The notes beneath the pieces were generated by a model. It saw only the letters and a program-made list of their open reading frames with translations. It was not told the DNA's origin and did no database searches. Both the position numbers and the translations under genes were made by a program. A stretch of 36,568 nt of DNA from Clostridia bacterium. GTDB taxonomy: Bacteria; Bacillota; Clostridia; Oscillospirales; QAMX01. The DNA is taken from the NCBI GenBank assembly GCA_017556885.1, contig JAFYLV010000157.1, forward strand, positions 1-36,568, written 5' to 3'. Each line of letters begins with the position of its first letter. The first letter of the stretch is position 1. Of this stretch, positions 1 through 7,614 are shown one piece after another.

Positions 1-72
1 CTTGAGCATCTCCTTGCGGCGATCGCCAAAGCCGGGAGCCTTGACAGCGACGCAGGTGAAGGTCCCGCGGAG
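1..72 (-). pseudogene. groEL: Continuation of the groEL reading frame after the internal TAG (cut by the window edge)
   Basis: Reading on in the same frame past the TAG gives 24 residues that are typical GroEL apical domain, including FTCVAVKAPGFGDRRKEML. No shift or gap is present, so the break is a point change and not a deletion. The rest of groEL lies outside the window. If the TAG is real, this part is not translated from the groEL start. Confidence 0.85.
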
Positions 73-864
73 CTAGTTGACGATGATGGTGGAGAGAGCC
101 TCGCCCTCAACATCCTCAGCGATGATGAGCAGCTTGCGGCCGGACTGAACGATCTGCTCCAGCAGGGGAAGGATCTCCTGGGTGTTGCTGATCTTCTTGT
201 CGGTGATGAGGATGACGGGATCGTCGATGACGGCCTCCATCTTATCGGAATCGGTGATCATGTAGGGAGTGATGTAGCCGCGGTCGAACTGCATACCCTC
301 GACGATCTCGCTGTAGGTCTCGGCGGTCTTGGACTCCTCGACGGTGATAACGCCGTCGTTGGAGACCTTCTCCATGGCCTCGGCGATGAGGGCGCCGATC
401 TCTTCGTTGCCGGAGGAGATGGCGGCGACGCGGGCGATGTCGTTGCTGTCCTTGACCTTGACGGAGTTGGCCTTGATGGCCTCAACGGCAGCGGCAACAG
501 CCTTGGAGATGCCCTTCTTCATGATCATGGGGTTGGCACCGGCAGCAACGTTCTTCATGCCCTCGCGAATCAGAGCCTGGGCAAGCAGGGTTGCGGTGGT
601 GGTACCGTCGCCGGCGACATCGTTGGTCTTGGTGGCGACTTCCTTGACGAGCTGAGCGCCCATGTTCTCAAAGGGATCGTCAAGCTCGATCTCCTTGGCA
701 ATGGTCACACCGTCGTTGGTGATGAGGGGAGCGCCGAACTTCTTGTCGAGGACAACGTTGCGGCCCTTGGGACCCATGGTGACCTTGACGGTATCGGCAA
801 GCTTATCTACGCCGCGGCCGAGGGCACGGCGGGCTTCTTCATTATAAAGCAGTTCCTTGGACAT
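73..864 (-). CDS. groEL: Chaperonin GroEL, N-terminal 263 residues, ended by an in-frame TAG
   Basis: GroEL is the 60 kDa ring subunit of the cytoplasmic ATP-dependent folding chaperonin, working with GroES. The sequence starts MSKELLYNEEARRALGRGVD and carries the ATP-site motifs VTMGPKGRNVVLDK and AGDGTTTATLLAQ (about residues 28-95), followed by the first part of the apical domain. An SD sequence (GGAGGT) lies about 9 bases before the ATG, and groES ends 23 bases upstream, so this is a groES-groEL operon. Oddity: codon 264, expected to be Lys (motif VNKLRG), reads TAG at 73-75. A single base (position 75) separates TAG from AAG, and homology continues in frame to the window edge. The normal length is about 540 residues. 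This is either a real nonsense mutation or a sequence/assembly error; the gene identity is certain. Confidence 0.95.
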   Translation of the reverse strand: MSKELLYNEEARRALGRGVDKLADTVKVTMGPKGRNVVLDKKFGAPLITNDGVTIAKEIELDDPFENMGAQLVKEVATKTNDVAGDGTTTATLLAQALIREGMKNVAAGANPMIMKKGISKAVAAAVEAIKANSVKVKDSNDIARVAAISSGNEEIGALIAEAMEKVSNDGVITVEESKTAETYSEIVEGMQFDRGYITPYMITDSDKMEAVIDDPVILITDKKISNTQEILPLLEQIVQSGRKLLIIAEDVEGEALSTIIVN

Positions 865-887
865 TGTTTGTTACCTCCAGTGTAAAA

Positions 888-1172
888 TCAGTCAACGATG
901 GCGAGAATGTCGCCCTGCTTGACAACGAGGAGCTCCTCGCCGTCGATCTTGACTTCGGTGCCGGAATACTTGCTGGTGATGACGTGGTCACCGACCTTGA
1001 CTTCCATCTTGACGACTTCGCCGTCCACCATGCCGCCGGGGCCGACAGCCACGACCTCAGCAACCTGGGGCTTCTCCTTGGCAGAGCCGGTGAGAATGAT
1101 ACCGCTCTTGGTGGTCTCTTCGCTCTCGACCATCTTCAGAACGACGCGATCGCCTAAAGGCTTCAGTTTCAT
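888..1172 (-). CDS. groES: Co-chaperonin GroES
   Basis: GroES is the 10 kDa co-chaperonin that caps the GroEL ring. The protein is 94 residues, the usual length. It starts MKLKPLGDRVVLKMVE, has the mobile-loop segment SEETTKSGIILTGSAKEKPQ (about residues 17-36), the roof-loop region around GPGGMVDG, and ends in KQGDILAIVD. A strong SD (AAGGAGG) sits 9 bases before the ATG. It is the first gene of the groES-groEL operon, 23 bases before groEL, and is preceded by a sigma-A-type promoter and a perfect CIRCE operator. Heat-shock control by the HrcA repressor is therefore expected. Confidence 0.98.
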   Translation of the reverse strand: MKLKPLGDRVVLKMVESEETTKSGIILTGSAKEKPQVAEVVAVGPGGMVDGEVVKMEVKVGDHVITSKYSGTEVKIDGEELLVVKQGDILAIVD

Positions 1173-1212
1173 TATAATTGTCCTCCTTAAGGTTGTTTTC
1201 TGTAGAGATGTT

Positions 1213-1239
1213 TTAGCACTCGAGCGCTCCGAGTGCTAA
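1213..1239 (-). promoter_or_regulatory. CIRCE operator (HrcA binding site) before groES
   Basis: TTAGCACTC at 1213-1221 and GAGTGCTAA at 1231-1239 form a perfect 9-bp inverted repeat with the standard 9-base spacer, identical to the CIRCE consensus. It lies just downstream of the groES promoter and about 40 bases before the groES start, the usual place for HrcA repression. The hrcA gene is not in the window. Confidence 0.97.
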
Positions 1240-1242
1240 CGC

Positions 1243-1276
1243 AGTATATGATACCCCCAAATCCTTCCAAATACAA
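1243..1276 (-). promoter_or_regulatory. groES-groEL promoter
   Basis: On the minus strand, TTGTAT (1271-1276) and TATCAT (1248-1253) are 17 bases apart. An overlapping alternative is TTGGAA (1265-1270) with TATACT (1243-1248), 16 bases apart. Either would start transcription in or just before the CIRCE element. Confidence 0.6.
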
Positions 1277-1340
1277 TCCCCGTCTCCGGCAGTCTCACGG
1301 GGTTGCTTTTTGAATTTGGGGAATTTTCATTTTGTTTCTT

Positions 1341-2495
1341 TTATTTGCTCTTGTTTTCTCTCGTTATCTCCCGTTTTCTCATATTTCGGTTCTCATCGAA
1401 ATACATGTACAGGCAACTTTTTATCATTCCGTTGTAGATCTTGCGTCTTTTTGTCGCTTTGCGGCCGAAATTGCGCTCAAATTCTTCGTCGCAGGTGACC
1501 ACATACCGGTCAAGATCCGGACAGTTTTCCGTCCGGCGGCCGAGGGTACGGCAAAGCTCCGCCGCCGTATCGGCATCGAGCAGGCGCTCGCCGTAGGGCG
1601 GGTTGGTGATGAGCACGCCGGGGTCGGGGGTGAAATCGTGCACGTCGATCCGGCGGACGGACACGCCCTTTACCCGGGCAAGACGGGCATTTTCCTCGGT
1701 GCGCAGCACCATTTTCGGGTCAATATCGCTGCCGTAAAGCTCCAGCGGTATATCGAGGATCCGCGCAGCAGCGGCCTCGCGGGCCTCTTTCCAAAGGGCA
1801 GGAGGCAGGAAGGCATAGCGCTCGCCGGCAAAGGAACGGTAAAGGCCGGGCGCGCGGTGGGTGGCGCGGAAGGCCGCCTCGATGAGCAGCGTTCCCGAGC
1901 CGCAAAAAGGATCGTACAGGGGGCGGGAGCCGTCAAAGTGGGAAAAATCCGCAATGGCTGCCGCCAGGGTCTCGCTGATGGGGGCATCACCCGCCACGGC
2001 GCGGTATCCCCGCTTGTGCAGGCCGTCGCCGGTGGTGTCGAGATAGATGGAAGCCTCATCCTTTAAAAGATGGAAGCGCAGGGTGTAGCGCGCGCCGGTC
2101 TCGGGCATCCAGGAGGTATGATAGGCCTCTTTGAGACGATCCGCCACCGCCTTTTTGATGATGGACTGGCAGCTGCGCTCGGAGAAGAGCTTGGAGGACA
2201 CGGTGTGTCCCACCACGATAAAGGCCGCATCGCGGGGCAGAAAATCCTCCCAGCGGACGGCGCGCACGCCGTCAAAGAGTTCCGTGAAGGTCTCCGCCTT
2301 AAAACGGGCGGCAAGGATCATGACGCGCTCGGCGCAGGCAAGGCCGACGTTTGCCTTGGCGATACCCGCAGGGTCGCCATCAAAAAGCACGCGGCCGTTC
2401 TCTCCCGTTACGTTCTCAAAGCCCATCCGGCGAAGCTCTGCCCCGACGGGGCCTTCCAGACCGAAATGGCAGGGCGCGCAAAGTCGCAGTTTCAT
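1341..2495 (-). CDS. THUMP-domain class I SAM-dependent RNA N2-guanine methyltransferase (RlmL/YpsC type)
   Basis: This is a predicted RNA methyltransferase of 384 residues, the common length for the Firmicutes YpsC/RlmL-N family. The N-terminal half (about residues 5-160) fits a ferredoxin-like plus THUMP RNA-binding module. The C-terminal half is a Rossmann methyltransferase with DPFCGSGT (195-202), the acidic SAM-binding segment GSDIDPKM (about 255-262) and catalytic NPPYGERL (298-305), the NPPY signature of amino-group methylation. The family methylates guanine N2 in 23S rRNA or tRNA; I cannot tell which target applies here. The start has a good SD (AAGGAG) about 9 bases upstream. The glycoside-hydrolase pair upstream is separated by a strong hairpin, so this gene probably has its own promoter, which I could not place. 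No clear terminator separates its end from the groES promoter. Confidence 0.88.
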   Translation of the reverse strand: MKLRLCAPCHFGLEGPVGAELRRMGFENVTGENGRVLFDGDPAGIAKANVGLACAERVMILAARFKAETFTELFDGVRAVRWEDFLPRDAAFIVVGHTVSSKLFSERSCQSIIKKAVADRLKEAYHTSWMPETGARYTLRFHLLKDEASIYLDTTGDGLHKRGYRAVAGDAPISETLAAAIADFSHFDGSRPLYDPFCGSGTLLIEAAFRATHRAPGLYRSFAGERYAFLPPALWKEAREAAAARILDIPLELYGSDIDPKMVLRTEENARLARVKGVSVRRIDVHDFTPDPGVLITNPPYGERLLDADTAAELCRTLGRRTENCPDLDRYVVTCDEEFERNFGRKATKRRKIYNGMIKSCLYMYFDENRNMRKREITRENKSK

Positions 2496-2534
2496 GGATA
2501 TCTCTTCTCCTTACAGTTTACGGTAGCTTGGGGC

Positions 2535-2569
2535 AAAAGCCCGGGTCTGCCGGCACTGGGCAGACCCGG
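2535..2569 (-). terminator. Terminator after the glycoside-hydrolase-like pair
   Basis: A perfect 11-bp inverted repeat (2541-2551 with 2559-2569, 7-base loop) is GC-rich and is followed on the minus strand by GCTTTTGCC. The U tract is short, but the stem is strong and lies 12 bases after the stop codon at 2582. Confidence 0.7.
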
Positions 2570-2581
2570 AACTTGGGGTTC

Positions 2582-3862
2582 TTATTTTTCCTCCAGGCGG
2601 AAAAGCTCGCCCTGGCCGGGAGCCAGCCACAGCTCCAGCGTGACGGCACCCGTTTCGGGATCGATCTTCTCCTCGGTGGGAACTTCGGCGCCGTCCAGAC
2701 GGTAGGACCAGGTTTTTTGCGCCTTTTCATACCAGATCTGCAGCAGCACGGAATCCCGCACGGAGGTGTTGACAAAGAAGACGTGGGTCTCTCCCGTGTC
2801 CTTATGGGTAAAGGTACTGACCAGCACGTGAGGATCCTCCGGTCCTTTGAGCACCGTGAGGGCACGGATGTGCTCATCATGCTCAAACGCAGGCTCCTCT
2901 TCATGCGGCGGTGCGGGGAAATGGGTGACCTTTTCGCAATCCAGACGCAGGAAGCGGCTGCCCCAGCGGCCCAGAAGCTCGCGGTTGACATCCCGGATAA
3001 ATCCGTACATGGGGGTGCGCTCACCCCACCAGTTGATGGGGCCGAGGCGGTAGTTGCTCTCTCCTCCGCCGCCGAGACGGGGGGTGTCCAGCGTAAAGTA
3101 AGAAATGGCCTTGGCACCGTAGGCAAGAGATGCATTGACCTGGAAGCGGATATCGTTATAGGTCTCCGGGCAGTAGGTGAAGTGGGGCACGGAGCAGACG
3201 ATGGTCCACATATCGATGCCCGTTGCCTTCGCGGCCTCCATATTGCTGCGGATGGTGTACCAGTAGTTGGGGTTGCACCATTTGCCGTCGGACACGGCGC
3301 CGTAGTGGTCAAAGGTCAGAAAACCGACACCGCTCTCCTTTGCAAACTGTTCCAGGTATTCACGGTAGGTATCAAAGCGCAGCTTCTTCTCCACACCGAT
3401 GTAATGGGGTTTCTGATTGATAAAAGGCTCCTTGCCCGTCTCCTCCCGGACGATACGGGCGCTGTCGATACAGGGCTCATAAGCCTGCCAGCCGGGCTCG
3501 TCAAGAATGCCAAAGGCATAGACCGCAGGATGGTCGGCATAGTCCCGGGCCGCGGCACGGACATTTTCCCTGTATTCCGGCGGCAGATGACCGCCCTCGG
3601 GCGGCTGGTCCTTGCTCAGCCCGTAGGAGTAGAGCATGACGCGGGGGTCCTCGAGGATAACATCAATATCATTCTCATAGCACCAGTCCAGCAGCTCCCG
3701 GGTCTTTTTGACACCCTCGGGGGTGGGAGCATCGGCACCCAGCAGCAGACGGGTAAAATATGCATCCTTCCAGTCGGCCTTTTCCCGGTCGCCGGCAATG
3801 GCGGCATGGGCGCGGCCGCACCAGAAGTAGATGGGGAAGGTCGTTCTGTTGTATTCAGCCAT
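2582..3862 (-). CDS. Glycoside-hydrolase-like TIM-barrel protein, second copy of a tandem pair
   Basis: 426 residues from the ATG at 3862. This start is chosen because the SD-like GAGGTAG lies just before it and it follows the upstream stop by 5 bases; an ATG at 3919 would overlap the upstream gene by 52 bases. There is no signal peptide, so it is likely cytoplasmic. It shares with its neighbour the motifs LDEPG (about residue 120; a candidate acidic active-site region at a barrel strand end), SLAYGAKAISYFTLDTP, NWWGERTP and a C-terminal beta-rich part ending APGQGELFRLEE. The barrel followed by a beta domain resembles clan GH-A/GH42-like enzymes. I cannot assign a known GH family or substrate. 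Lacking a signal peptide, it would act on imported oligosaccharide or glycoside. It is co-transcribed with its paralogue. Confidence 0.7.
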   Translation of the reverse strand: MAEYNRTTFPIYFWCGRAHAAIAGDREKADWKDAYFTRLLLGADAPTPEGVKKTRELLDWCYENDIDVILEDPRVMLYSYGLSKDQPPEGGHLPPEYRENVRAAARDYADHPAVYAFGILDEPGWQAYEPCIDSARIVREETGKEPFINQKPHYIGVEKKLRFDTYREYLEQFAKESGVGFLTFDHYGAVSDGKWCNPNYWYTIRSNMEAAKATGIDMWTIVCSVPHFTYCPETYNDIRFQVNASLAYGAKAISYFTLDTPRLGGGGESNYRLGPINWWGERTPMYGFIRDVNRELLGRWGSRFLRLDCEKVTHFPAPPHEEEPAFEHDEHIRALTVLKGPEDPHVLVSTFTHKDTGETHVFFVNTSVRDSVLLQIWYEKAQKTWSYRLDGAEVPTEEKIDPETGAVTLELWLAPGQGELFRLEEK

Positions 3863-3867
3863 TTTTT

Positions 3868-5157
3868 CTACCTCACGATCCGATGAAGTTCTCCCTGACC
3901 GGGGGAAAGCCAGAAGCAACTGTTCTTCAGGCGGGCGGGCTTGCCGTCCTCCGAGGCAACAACGGTGTATTCCCGTCCGAGGGAATCGTAGCGGTGCACC
4001 TCACGGGCATTTTCAAAAGTGACGGAAAGGGCAATGGACGCCTTGGGGTTTGCGTTGGCGATAAAGACATAGCTTTCGCCCGTGGCGATCTCCCGGAACT
4101 CGGAAACAACCACATGCTGACGGGGCAGTCCGCGCACCACAGAGATCGCATAAACATTCTCGTTCGGGGTAAAGGGTTTGACATTCATGCGGGGCAACGG
4201 ACGCTGATATGTGTAAGGAACAATGGGGAAATGGGTGACGCGCACCGGCTCAAAGCCCATAAACTTGTCCCCAAAGCGGGTATGCAGCTCCCGGCAGGCG
4301 GTGGAAAGCGCATCGTAAACGGGGGTCTTTTCTCCCCACCAGTTCAAAGGCGCCTCCGAATAGTTTGTCTCCTTGGTGTTGCAGTTCGACGGTGACTGCA
4401 GGGTAAAGAAGGATATCTCCTTTGCACCGTAGGCAAGGGCCATGGAGATCTGGAAGCGGAAATCCCCCAGCTCAAGGACGCGGCGGTCAAAATGCTTGCT
4501 TGCGAGGACAGTGTGCCATATCTCTGCGCCGCACGCCTTTGCCACGTCGTACTGGCACTGCAGAACGTGCCAGTAATCCTCGTGGACGCGGTCGCCCTCG
4601 AGGCACTGGGCATAGAAATCCTGCGAGAGGATGCCGGATTTGGAATCCTCCAGGAACTTTTTCAGGTAAACATCGTAATCCCGCACGCCGGTATTGGCAA
4701 GGAACCGGGGATAGTAGGGCAGCAGATTGATGTAGCCCTCTTTTCCGGTCTCCTCCTTTGTAATGCGGGACGCGGCGCACATGGCATCATAGTCACCTTT
4801 TCCGGGTTCATCGCCTACGTAATAGCAGCAAACCGCCGGCAGATGCCCGTAATCGGCATGGCTTGCGCGGACGGCGGCACGGTAGGCCTCCTCGTCCAGC
4901 ACGGCAACACCTTCGGCATCGCGGGTAAGGCAACTGCCGTGCATAACGCGGCCGTCGTTGAGCATGACGGCAAGACCGCGTGCCTCACAGGCGGCAAAAA
5001 AGGCGAGGGCCGCCTCTTTCTCCTCCGCAGCACCGGTCAGACAGGGGGACGGGACGAGGTTGATGCCCGCCTCCGCCACGGTATCCAGATATTCCTGCGT
5101 GTGAGCCGCAAGGGGCGGCGGACACCAGTAGGATACGGGATAACGGCTGTGTTCCAT
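3868..5157 (-). CDS. Glycoside-hydrolase-like TIM-barrel protein, first copy of a tandem pair
   Basis: 429 residues, no signal peptide. The start has an SD (AGGGAGG) about 9 bases upstream. Visible motifs are SYWCPPPL near the N terminus (matched by IYFWCGRA in the paralogue), VGDEPG (about residue 117), MALAYGAKEISFFTLQSP, NWWGEKTP and a beta-rich C terminus ending SPGQGELHRI. The DEP segment and the AYGAKxIxxFT strand are typical of clan GH-A-like hydrolases. The exact family and substrate are unknown to me. It is the first gene of a two-gene operon with a near-consensus promoter at 5225-5254 and a terminator at 2535-2569. Divergence of the two copies outside the shared motifs suggests an old duplication with different specificities. 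Confidence 0.7.
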   Translation of the reverse strand: MEHSRYPVSYWCPPPLAAHTQEYLDTVAEAGINLVPSPCLTGAAEEKEAALAFFAACEARGLAVMLNDGRVMHGSCLTRDAEGVAVLDEEAYRAAVRASHADYGHLPAVCCYYVGDEPGKGDYDAMCAASRITKEETGKEGYINLLPYYPRFLANTGVRDYDVYLKKFLEDSKSGILSQDFYAQCLEGDRVHEDYWHVLQCQYDVAKACGAEIWHTVLASKHFDRRVLELGDFRFQISMALAYGAKEISFFTLQSPSNCNTKETNYSEAPLNWWGEKTPVYDALSTACRELHTRFGDKFMGFEPVRVTHFPIVPYTYQRPLPRMNVKPFTPNENVYAISVVRGLPRQHVVVSEFREIATGESYVFIANANPKASIALSVTFENAREVHRYDSLGREYTVVASEDGKPARLKNSCFWLSPGQGELHRIVR

Positions 5158-5224
5158 ATTCCTTTTCCTCCCTTGGGGAAGTATACGTTTTCCGGAAGGG
5201 GGCGCGCGCCCCTCTCCCGGGCCT

Positions 5225-5254
5225 ATTATACCTTATGGGTGCGGCAGATGTAAA
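5225..5254 (-). promoter_or_regulatory. Promoter of the glycoside-hydrolase-like pair
   Basis: On the minus strand, TTTACA (5249-5254) and a perfect TATAAT (5225-5230) are separated by 18 bases. The expected start point is about 60 bases before the ATG at 5157. The divergent gene starts at 5370. Confidence 0.75.
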
Positions 5255-5329
5255 GGCGGGAGGCATACTTTGTGCACTGAAATTATGTACGGATATGCTT
5301 CCGGAGTAGCCATTTTTCTTCTCCCGTGC

Positions 5330-5335
5330 TATACT
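5330..5335 (+). promoter_or_regulatory. Possible -10 box for the Lgt-like gene
   Basis: TATACT at 5330-5335 lies 34 bases before the preferred ATG at 5370. No good -35 hexamer is visible, so this is only a candidate. An ATG at 5337 would be almost at the transcription start, which supports the downstream start. Confidence 0.35.
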
Positions 5336-5369
5336 TATGCTGTATCATTGTGTATGGGGAAGGATTTGT

Positions 5370-6104
5370 ATGGCGATATTCTTTCAAAGCTTCGCGCGGC
5401 ACTTCTCTCTGTACAATCTGATGGCTGCCCTGGGGCTTTGCACCGCCCTCATTTTCGCCCTCCGCCGTCTTACCGAAGGCGGCTTTGACGGTGCATCTTC
5501 CCGCCGCATCACCGTCGCGGCGACGGTTGCTTTTCTTGCGGGCGCTGCGGCTTCCAACGTCTTCAACTGGTTTGCGTATCCGGAACTTCTGTCCCTCCCG
5601 CTTTTCACCCGCATCCGCGCCGCGGGGATGACCTTTTATCCCGGCATGATCTGCGCGATCGCCCTTTTCGCCCTTCTTCTGCGGCTGCTTTCGCAACCCG
5701 TCCGCCGGGTGTTTTTTCTCACCGTCCCTGCCTTTCCCCTTTTTCACGGCATTGCGCGCATCGGCTGTCTTTTTGCCGGATGCTGCTACGGTCGGGAGCT
5801 GACGGCCGGCGCATTTTCCTTCCGTTTTCCCTACCCGGCGCTGGAATCGGTCTTTCTCTTTGCCCTTGTTTTTCTTCTCATCCGCCGGCGTCCGGCGCGC
5901 CCGCTCCTTGTTTACTGCACTGCATACCCCATCTTCCGCTTTTTCGCGGAATTTCTCCGGGGGGATGACCGGGGCGTACTCCTTCCCGGAATCCCTCTGA
6001 GCGTTTCCCAGCAGATCTCTCTTGCGATCCTCGCGGGAGTTCTTGTATACACGGCCATCTCTTATATCCAAGCCCATCTTCACTGTCACAGGAAAGGACG
6101 GTAA
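5370..6104 (+). CDS. Lgt-like (prolipoprotein diacylglyceryl transferase family) membrane protein
   Basis: 244 residues, strongly hydrophobic with about six to seven membrane spans. The start at 5370 is preferred because GAAGGAT lies a few bases upstream; an in-frame ATG at 5337 would add 11 residues. The signature HGIARIGCLFAGCCYG (about residues 127-142) corresponds to the Lgt motif around H-GRxGNxxNxE, and RFFAEFLRGDDRG matches the second Lgt motif (FRFxxExxR). The usual Asn/Glu residues of the first motif are replaced by a Cys-rich GCCYG, so this belongs to a divergent subfamily and may not be the lipoprotein-modifying enzyme. It ends 6 bases before the Big_2 protein gene, so the two are co-transcribed and may act together at the cell surface. 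Confidence 0.75.
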   Translation: MAIFFQSFARHFSLYNLMAALGLCTALIFALRRLTEGGFDGASSRRITVAATVAFLAGAAASNVFNWFAYPELLSLPLFTRIRAAGMTFYPGMICAIALFALLLRLLSQPVRRVFFLTVPAFPLFHGIARIGCLFAGCCYGRELTAGAFSFRFPYPALESVFLFALVFLLIRRRPARPLLVYCTAYPIFRFFAEFLRGDDRGVLLPGIPLSVSQQISLAILAGVLVYTAISYIQAHLHCHRKGR

Positions 6105-6110
6105 CCTATT

Positions 6111-7589
6111 ATGACCCGTAAACACATTCTCACCCTCTGTCTTTCCATTCTCCTGCTGGTCGCGGTGCTTCCCACAGCGCTGCTCGCCGCCGGTGATGCT
6201 CTCGGTTTTACCGGCACCGCTGACGGCACCGGCTGCGGCGCAGGCTCCCTCTCCCTTACCCTGCCCGAATACGTCTTTGCGGGAGATACCATCAGCGCCG
6301 CCATCTCCAACACCGGCGAGCTGGAGGGCGAGGTGACCTTCACTCCCGCCGGCAATCTTTCCCCCCTGCCGGATTACAGCATGATCTTCCTTGCCACCGG
6401 CGCGGGCAGCGGTACCGTTACCGCCGGCGGTTCTGTCAAGGGTTGTGCAAAGTCTGAAATACTCTCCGTCTCCGCCGCCACCACCGTCCTCGATACGGTC
6501 ATCCAGCTTGAGACCTCCGTCACCACCTTGAAGGTCGGTGAGAGCCTTAAGCCCGTCTTCAGCTACAGCCGCACCGCGGAAAGCGATGCCGTACCCAACG
6601 TGGATGCCCTGTGGGCCTCTGCCCTGCAGAAGCTCGTCACCTACGAGCCCGTGCTGACGGTGACCGGTACCTCTGTTTCCGCATCCGGCGGCTCTCTTGC
6701 CGCGCTGGAGGCCGGCGTTTCCGTCGTTACCGCCACCGTTCCCGGCACGAACATTTCCACCTCCTTCTCCGTCAATGTCGTGGAGACCTCCGATGCCGTG
6801 CCCGTCACCACCCTTGCCGTGCAGTCTGCCGCCTCCATGAAGGTTGGCGACACCCTGACCATCACCCCCGTCTATGCTCCCGCAAATGCCACCAATGCCG
6901 GCGGTACCTGGACCCTCTCCAAACAGAACGTCGTCTCCGTTTCCGGCAACACCTTCACCGCCCTTTCTGCTGGTAAGGTCACCGCAACCTATATCCTTGC
7001 CGACAGCACCAAGTCCGCCTCCTGCGTCATCACCGTTGTCGCCGGCGGCCCCATCGCCGTCTCCGGCGTGAGCCTGCCCAACGAAAAGCACATCAAGGTC
7101 GGCGATAAACTCACCCTTACCCCCTCCTTTGTTCCCTCCAATGCCTCCAACCAGAACGGCATGTGGCTTCTTTCCGCCGAAGGCATCGTCTCCCGCTACG
7201 GCAACGAGTTTACCGGCCTGAAGGCGGGTACCGTTAACGCCATTTTCCAGACGGAGGACGGCAACAAGGTCGCCACCTGCAAGATCGTCGTCTCCGGAAG
7301 CAACCAGATCACCCCCAGCATCACCGGCATCACGGCGGTTCGCATCGACAAATCGGACATCAGCTGGATCGGCGAGGAGCTTTCCCTGAAGGTGGATTCT
7401 ACCTATGATGTCAGCTTCTCCGTCACACCTGCGGATGCCGACCGTTCCGCCCTCTCCTGGGCCAGCACCGCCCCTGAGGTTGCCACCGTGTACAACGGCA
7501 CTCTCACCGCCATGGGCCCCGGCACCACAAAGATCACCGTATCCTTCAACGGCAAGGCGCTCGCCTCCTTTGACGTGACGGTGGAATAA
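6111..7589 (+). CDS. Secreted protein with bacterial Ig-like (Big_2) repeats
   Basis: 492 residues. Residues 1-27 form a signal peptide (basic MTRKH, hydrophobic core, ALLA cleavage region) without a lipobox Cys. After a N-terminal beta-rich part (about 28-125) come about four Ig-like units: about 131-225, 227-311, 315-395 and 405-492. Three share the start LKVGESL / MKVGDTL / IKVGDKL and an ALSAG / GLKAG-type turn typical of Big_2 domains. There is no LPxTG, SLH or choline-binding anchor, so it is either secreted or held by other means. Such repeats usually serve as structural or adhesive stalks. It lies between the Lgt-like gene (6-base gap) and prfA (25-base gap). Confidence 0.8.
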   Translation: MTRKHILTLCLSILLLVAVLPTALLAAGDALGFTGTADGTGCGAGSLSLTLPEYVFAGDTISAAISNTGELEGEVTFTPAGNLSPLPDYSMIFLATGAGSGTVTAGGSVKGCAKSEILSVSAATTVLDTVIQLETSVTTLKVGESLKPVFSYSRTAESDAVPNVDALWASALQKLVTYEPVLTVTGTSVSASGGSLAALEAGVSVVTATVPGTNISTSFSVNVVETSDAVPVTTLAVQSAASMKVGDTLTITPVYAPANATNAGGTWTLSKQNVVSVSGNTFTALSAGKVTATYILADSTKSASCVITVVAGGPIAVSGVSLPNEKHIKVGDKLTLTPSFVPSNASNQNGMWLLSAEGIVSRYGNEFTGLKAGTVNAIFQTEDGNKVATCKIVVSGSNQITPSITGITAVRIDKSDISWIGEELSLKVDSTYDVSFSVTPADADRSALSWASTAPEVATVYNGTLTAMGPGTTKITVSFNGKALASFDVTVE

Positions 7590-7614
7590 TTTTTCCCCAC
7601 GGAGCAAAAAATAC

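Noticed and set aside
73..75. TAG in groEL read as pyrrolysine or another recoded amino acid
   Set aside because: Lys is expected at this site, no Pyl genes or insertion element are seen, and RF1 is present. Nonsense mutation or sequence error is simpler.
1278..1311. CCCCGT/ACGGGG hairpin followed by TTGCTTTTT on the plus strand
   Set aside because: It would terminate plus-strand transcription, but no plus-strand gene lies upstream. The stem is only 6 bp with a long loop, and it lacks a U run on the minus strand where the genes are.
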